Positions 62,654 through 64,000 of a stretch of DNA of 64,000 nt are shown here, in pieces (the first letter of the stretch is position 1; every line of letters starts with the position of its first letter). This DNA comes from Erpetoichthys calabaricus. Taxonomy: Eukaryota; Chordata; Cladistia; Polypteriformes; Polypteridae. The stretch spans positions 181,209,375 to 181,273,374 of the forward strand of contig NC_041402.2 of assembly GCF_900747795.2 (NCBI RefSeq), given 5' to 3'. The notes below the pieces were generated by a model that was not told the DNA's origin, did no database searches, and saw only the letters and a list, made by a program, of their open reading frames with translations. A program made the position numbers and the translations under genes.

Positions 62654-64000
62654 ATATGCTCAGGTCTGTCTGTCACGCAATTACTGCTGATTTACTGGGT
62701 CTAGAACTTTCATCTTGGTCTTGACCAAAAGCCAATAACAAGATACATACTGAAATTGCAAAAATGTGAGGTGGTAGCGGCCTCACCAAACTGACCTCTG
62801 CTTGTGAGTCTCTTTAGCAAAGTGACAAGGTGGAAAGAAAAAGAAGACCAATTGACATCTGCTGAGCATCAAGCAAATCGCAGAGGCCAACGCCATGGCA
62901 AAGAATACCAAAATAGGAAGAAGTAAAAGAAGAAAAGCAGAGTCATCTGCTGAGCATCAAGTGCGGGATACATAATGTGGGAACTAGAAGAATGTAGAAC
63001 TACATGTAACGTGGTGTCCAGATGTAACTACTTGGTCTAGAACCTTGATCTTGGTCTGGTTTCTTCCTCAGGTTGGTTGCTGCCTTGCCCTCATTGCTTC
63101 CAGCTCTTCCTGAAGCTCTCATGACAAATACATTACAAATTTTTGAATCAATGCATTTTATTGCTACAAATTTTTCTGATGCACCATCTGTTAGAATGAT
63201 AAATGCAGTGTATTTTATTAATACATACATTACAAAATACATTTCAATAGATAGAGCATTAGAAGCGTTCGTTAACAGTGAGGTCTACATTGATTACTTA
63301 GATTTCAACCCCCTTAGATGAAATCCGAGCACTGTAGCATAGTGATAATAATAATCTGAAATTAAAATACATCTAGCACTGGATATTGCATATGAGAGGA
63401 TATTTCATAATCAGCCTATTTATATGAGTCCAAGCCAGCTAAGTGTACAGAGCAGAGTGACGCACTTGATATCATTAATCTTCGAGCGGCCTACACATTC
63501 TAACCTTAACGCCTGTCTTCACTGTCTTATCTCTTCTTGCACAGAGGGACCACTTTTGAGGGTCCGTCCCATCCGTTGTAGCTCACAGTAAACACATTTT
63601 CTATCTGTCTAGCCCTCGATGTCATAGAAGATGATCAGTTTTCGGCTCCTCTTATCTCATAGTGTTTACAGTCTCTGGCCTCTGTAGACGACCTTTCCTG
63701 TCTCGCTCTTTTCTTTTTCTGGGCACAGTGGCCATGCTGCCTGTCCATTCTAACATCTCACAGCATGGCGATCGCTCAGACAGCCCCACTCTGCATTTCC
63801 TCTCTCCACTCATACTGACCCCAATGGCTGTCCACTGCATCTTCTGACAGTTTAAAAAGTGAAGTCCCTGCTGTTCTTCACAGGTCCCAGCAATGACATC
63901 CCGTCCATTCTACCCACAGTCACTTCTGCACGGCCTCCCTCACCTCCAGTTGAGAACTCAGGATGTGCTTTCTGTCCAAGAGAACCTAAGAAATGTGACA
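62654..64000. other. Unassigned 3' end of the window
   Basis: No gene recognised. GGTCTAGAAC.TT.ATCTTGGTCT occurs at about 62699 and 63037, and ATCTGCTGAGCATCAAG at about 62857 and 62946, indicating a diverged duplication. Confidence 0.35.

Noticed and set aside
63073-63321. 82-aa open frame near the window end
   Set aside because: No similarity recognised, no splice partners or start context; not supportable as a gene.

Overview
This window is vertebrate genomic DNA. It has large spliced genes with GT-AG introns, vertebrate-specific protein families, and introns packed with fish-type transposons (Tc1-like elements, hAT/piggyBac MITEs, L2- and RTE-type LINEs, tRNA-derived SINEs). The repeat mix and moderate gene size suggest a non-teleost ray-finned fish of the bichir/reedfish kind. 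That placement is inference from remembered repeat families, not shown directly.

Three protein genes can be assembled, all on the + strand. (1) DPAGT1, 2111-13144, nine coding exons, 405 aa: the ER enzyme that starts N-glycan synthesis on dolichyl phosphate. Its fourth intron is 9 kb of repeats. (2) HINFP, 25584-43077, nine coding exons after a probable noncoding exon ending at 23319, 513 aa: the zinc-finger activator of histone H4 genes. (3) A small five-exon gene, 47770-48851, encoding a secreted, cysteine-rich 196-aa protein with one sushi/CCP domain, which I cannot match to a named family. All exon joins keep the reading frame. DPAGT1 and HINFP are also close neighbours in human (from memory, with C2CD2L between them and DPAGT1 on the opposite strand). 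Here they lie in tandem with no C2CD2L visible.

Layout: 1-2110 repeats and DPAGT1 promoter; 2111-13760 DPAGT1 and 3' UTR; 13.8-22.9 kb intergenic, with a Tc1-like element (15.2-16.5 kb), a MITE (16.6-17.4 kb), SINEs and a decayed RTE-type LINE; 23.0-43.1 kb HINFP, whose introns hold an L2-type LINE (26.3-29.8 kb), a Tigger-like element with internal tandem repeats (36.7-37.9 kb), a Tc1-like element (38.5-39.7 kb) and a fold-back element (40.6-41.3 kb); 43.5-47.2 kb a LINE, a Tc1-like element and a GC-rich repeat block split by a hAT MITE; 47.7-49.2 kb the sushi gene; 49.3-51.3 kb a hAT element nested in a MITE; 54.1-58.9 kb a Harbinger-like element, a piggyBac-type MITE with a nested retroposon, and a Tc1-like element; 60.9-62.65 kb a compound TCTA array; the rest to 64 kb holds no recognised gene.

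The genes do not form a pathway; the window is two housekeeping genes, one small secreted-protein gene and many transposons. The best candidates for something undescribed are the sushi-domain protein, the compound TCTA array, and several nested insertions whose target-site duplications (TSDs) can be read directly.
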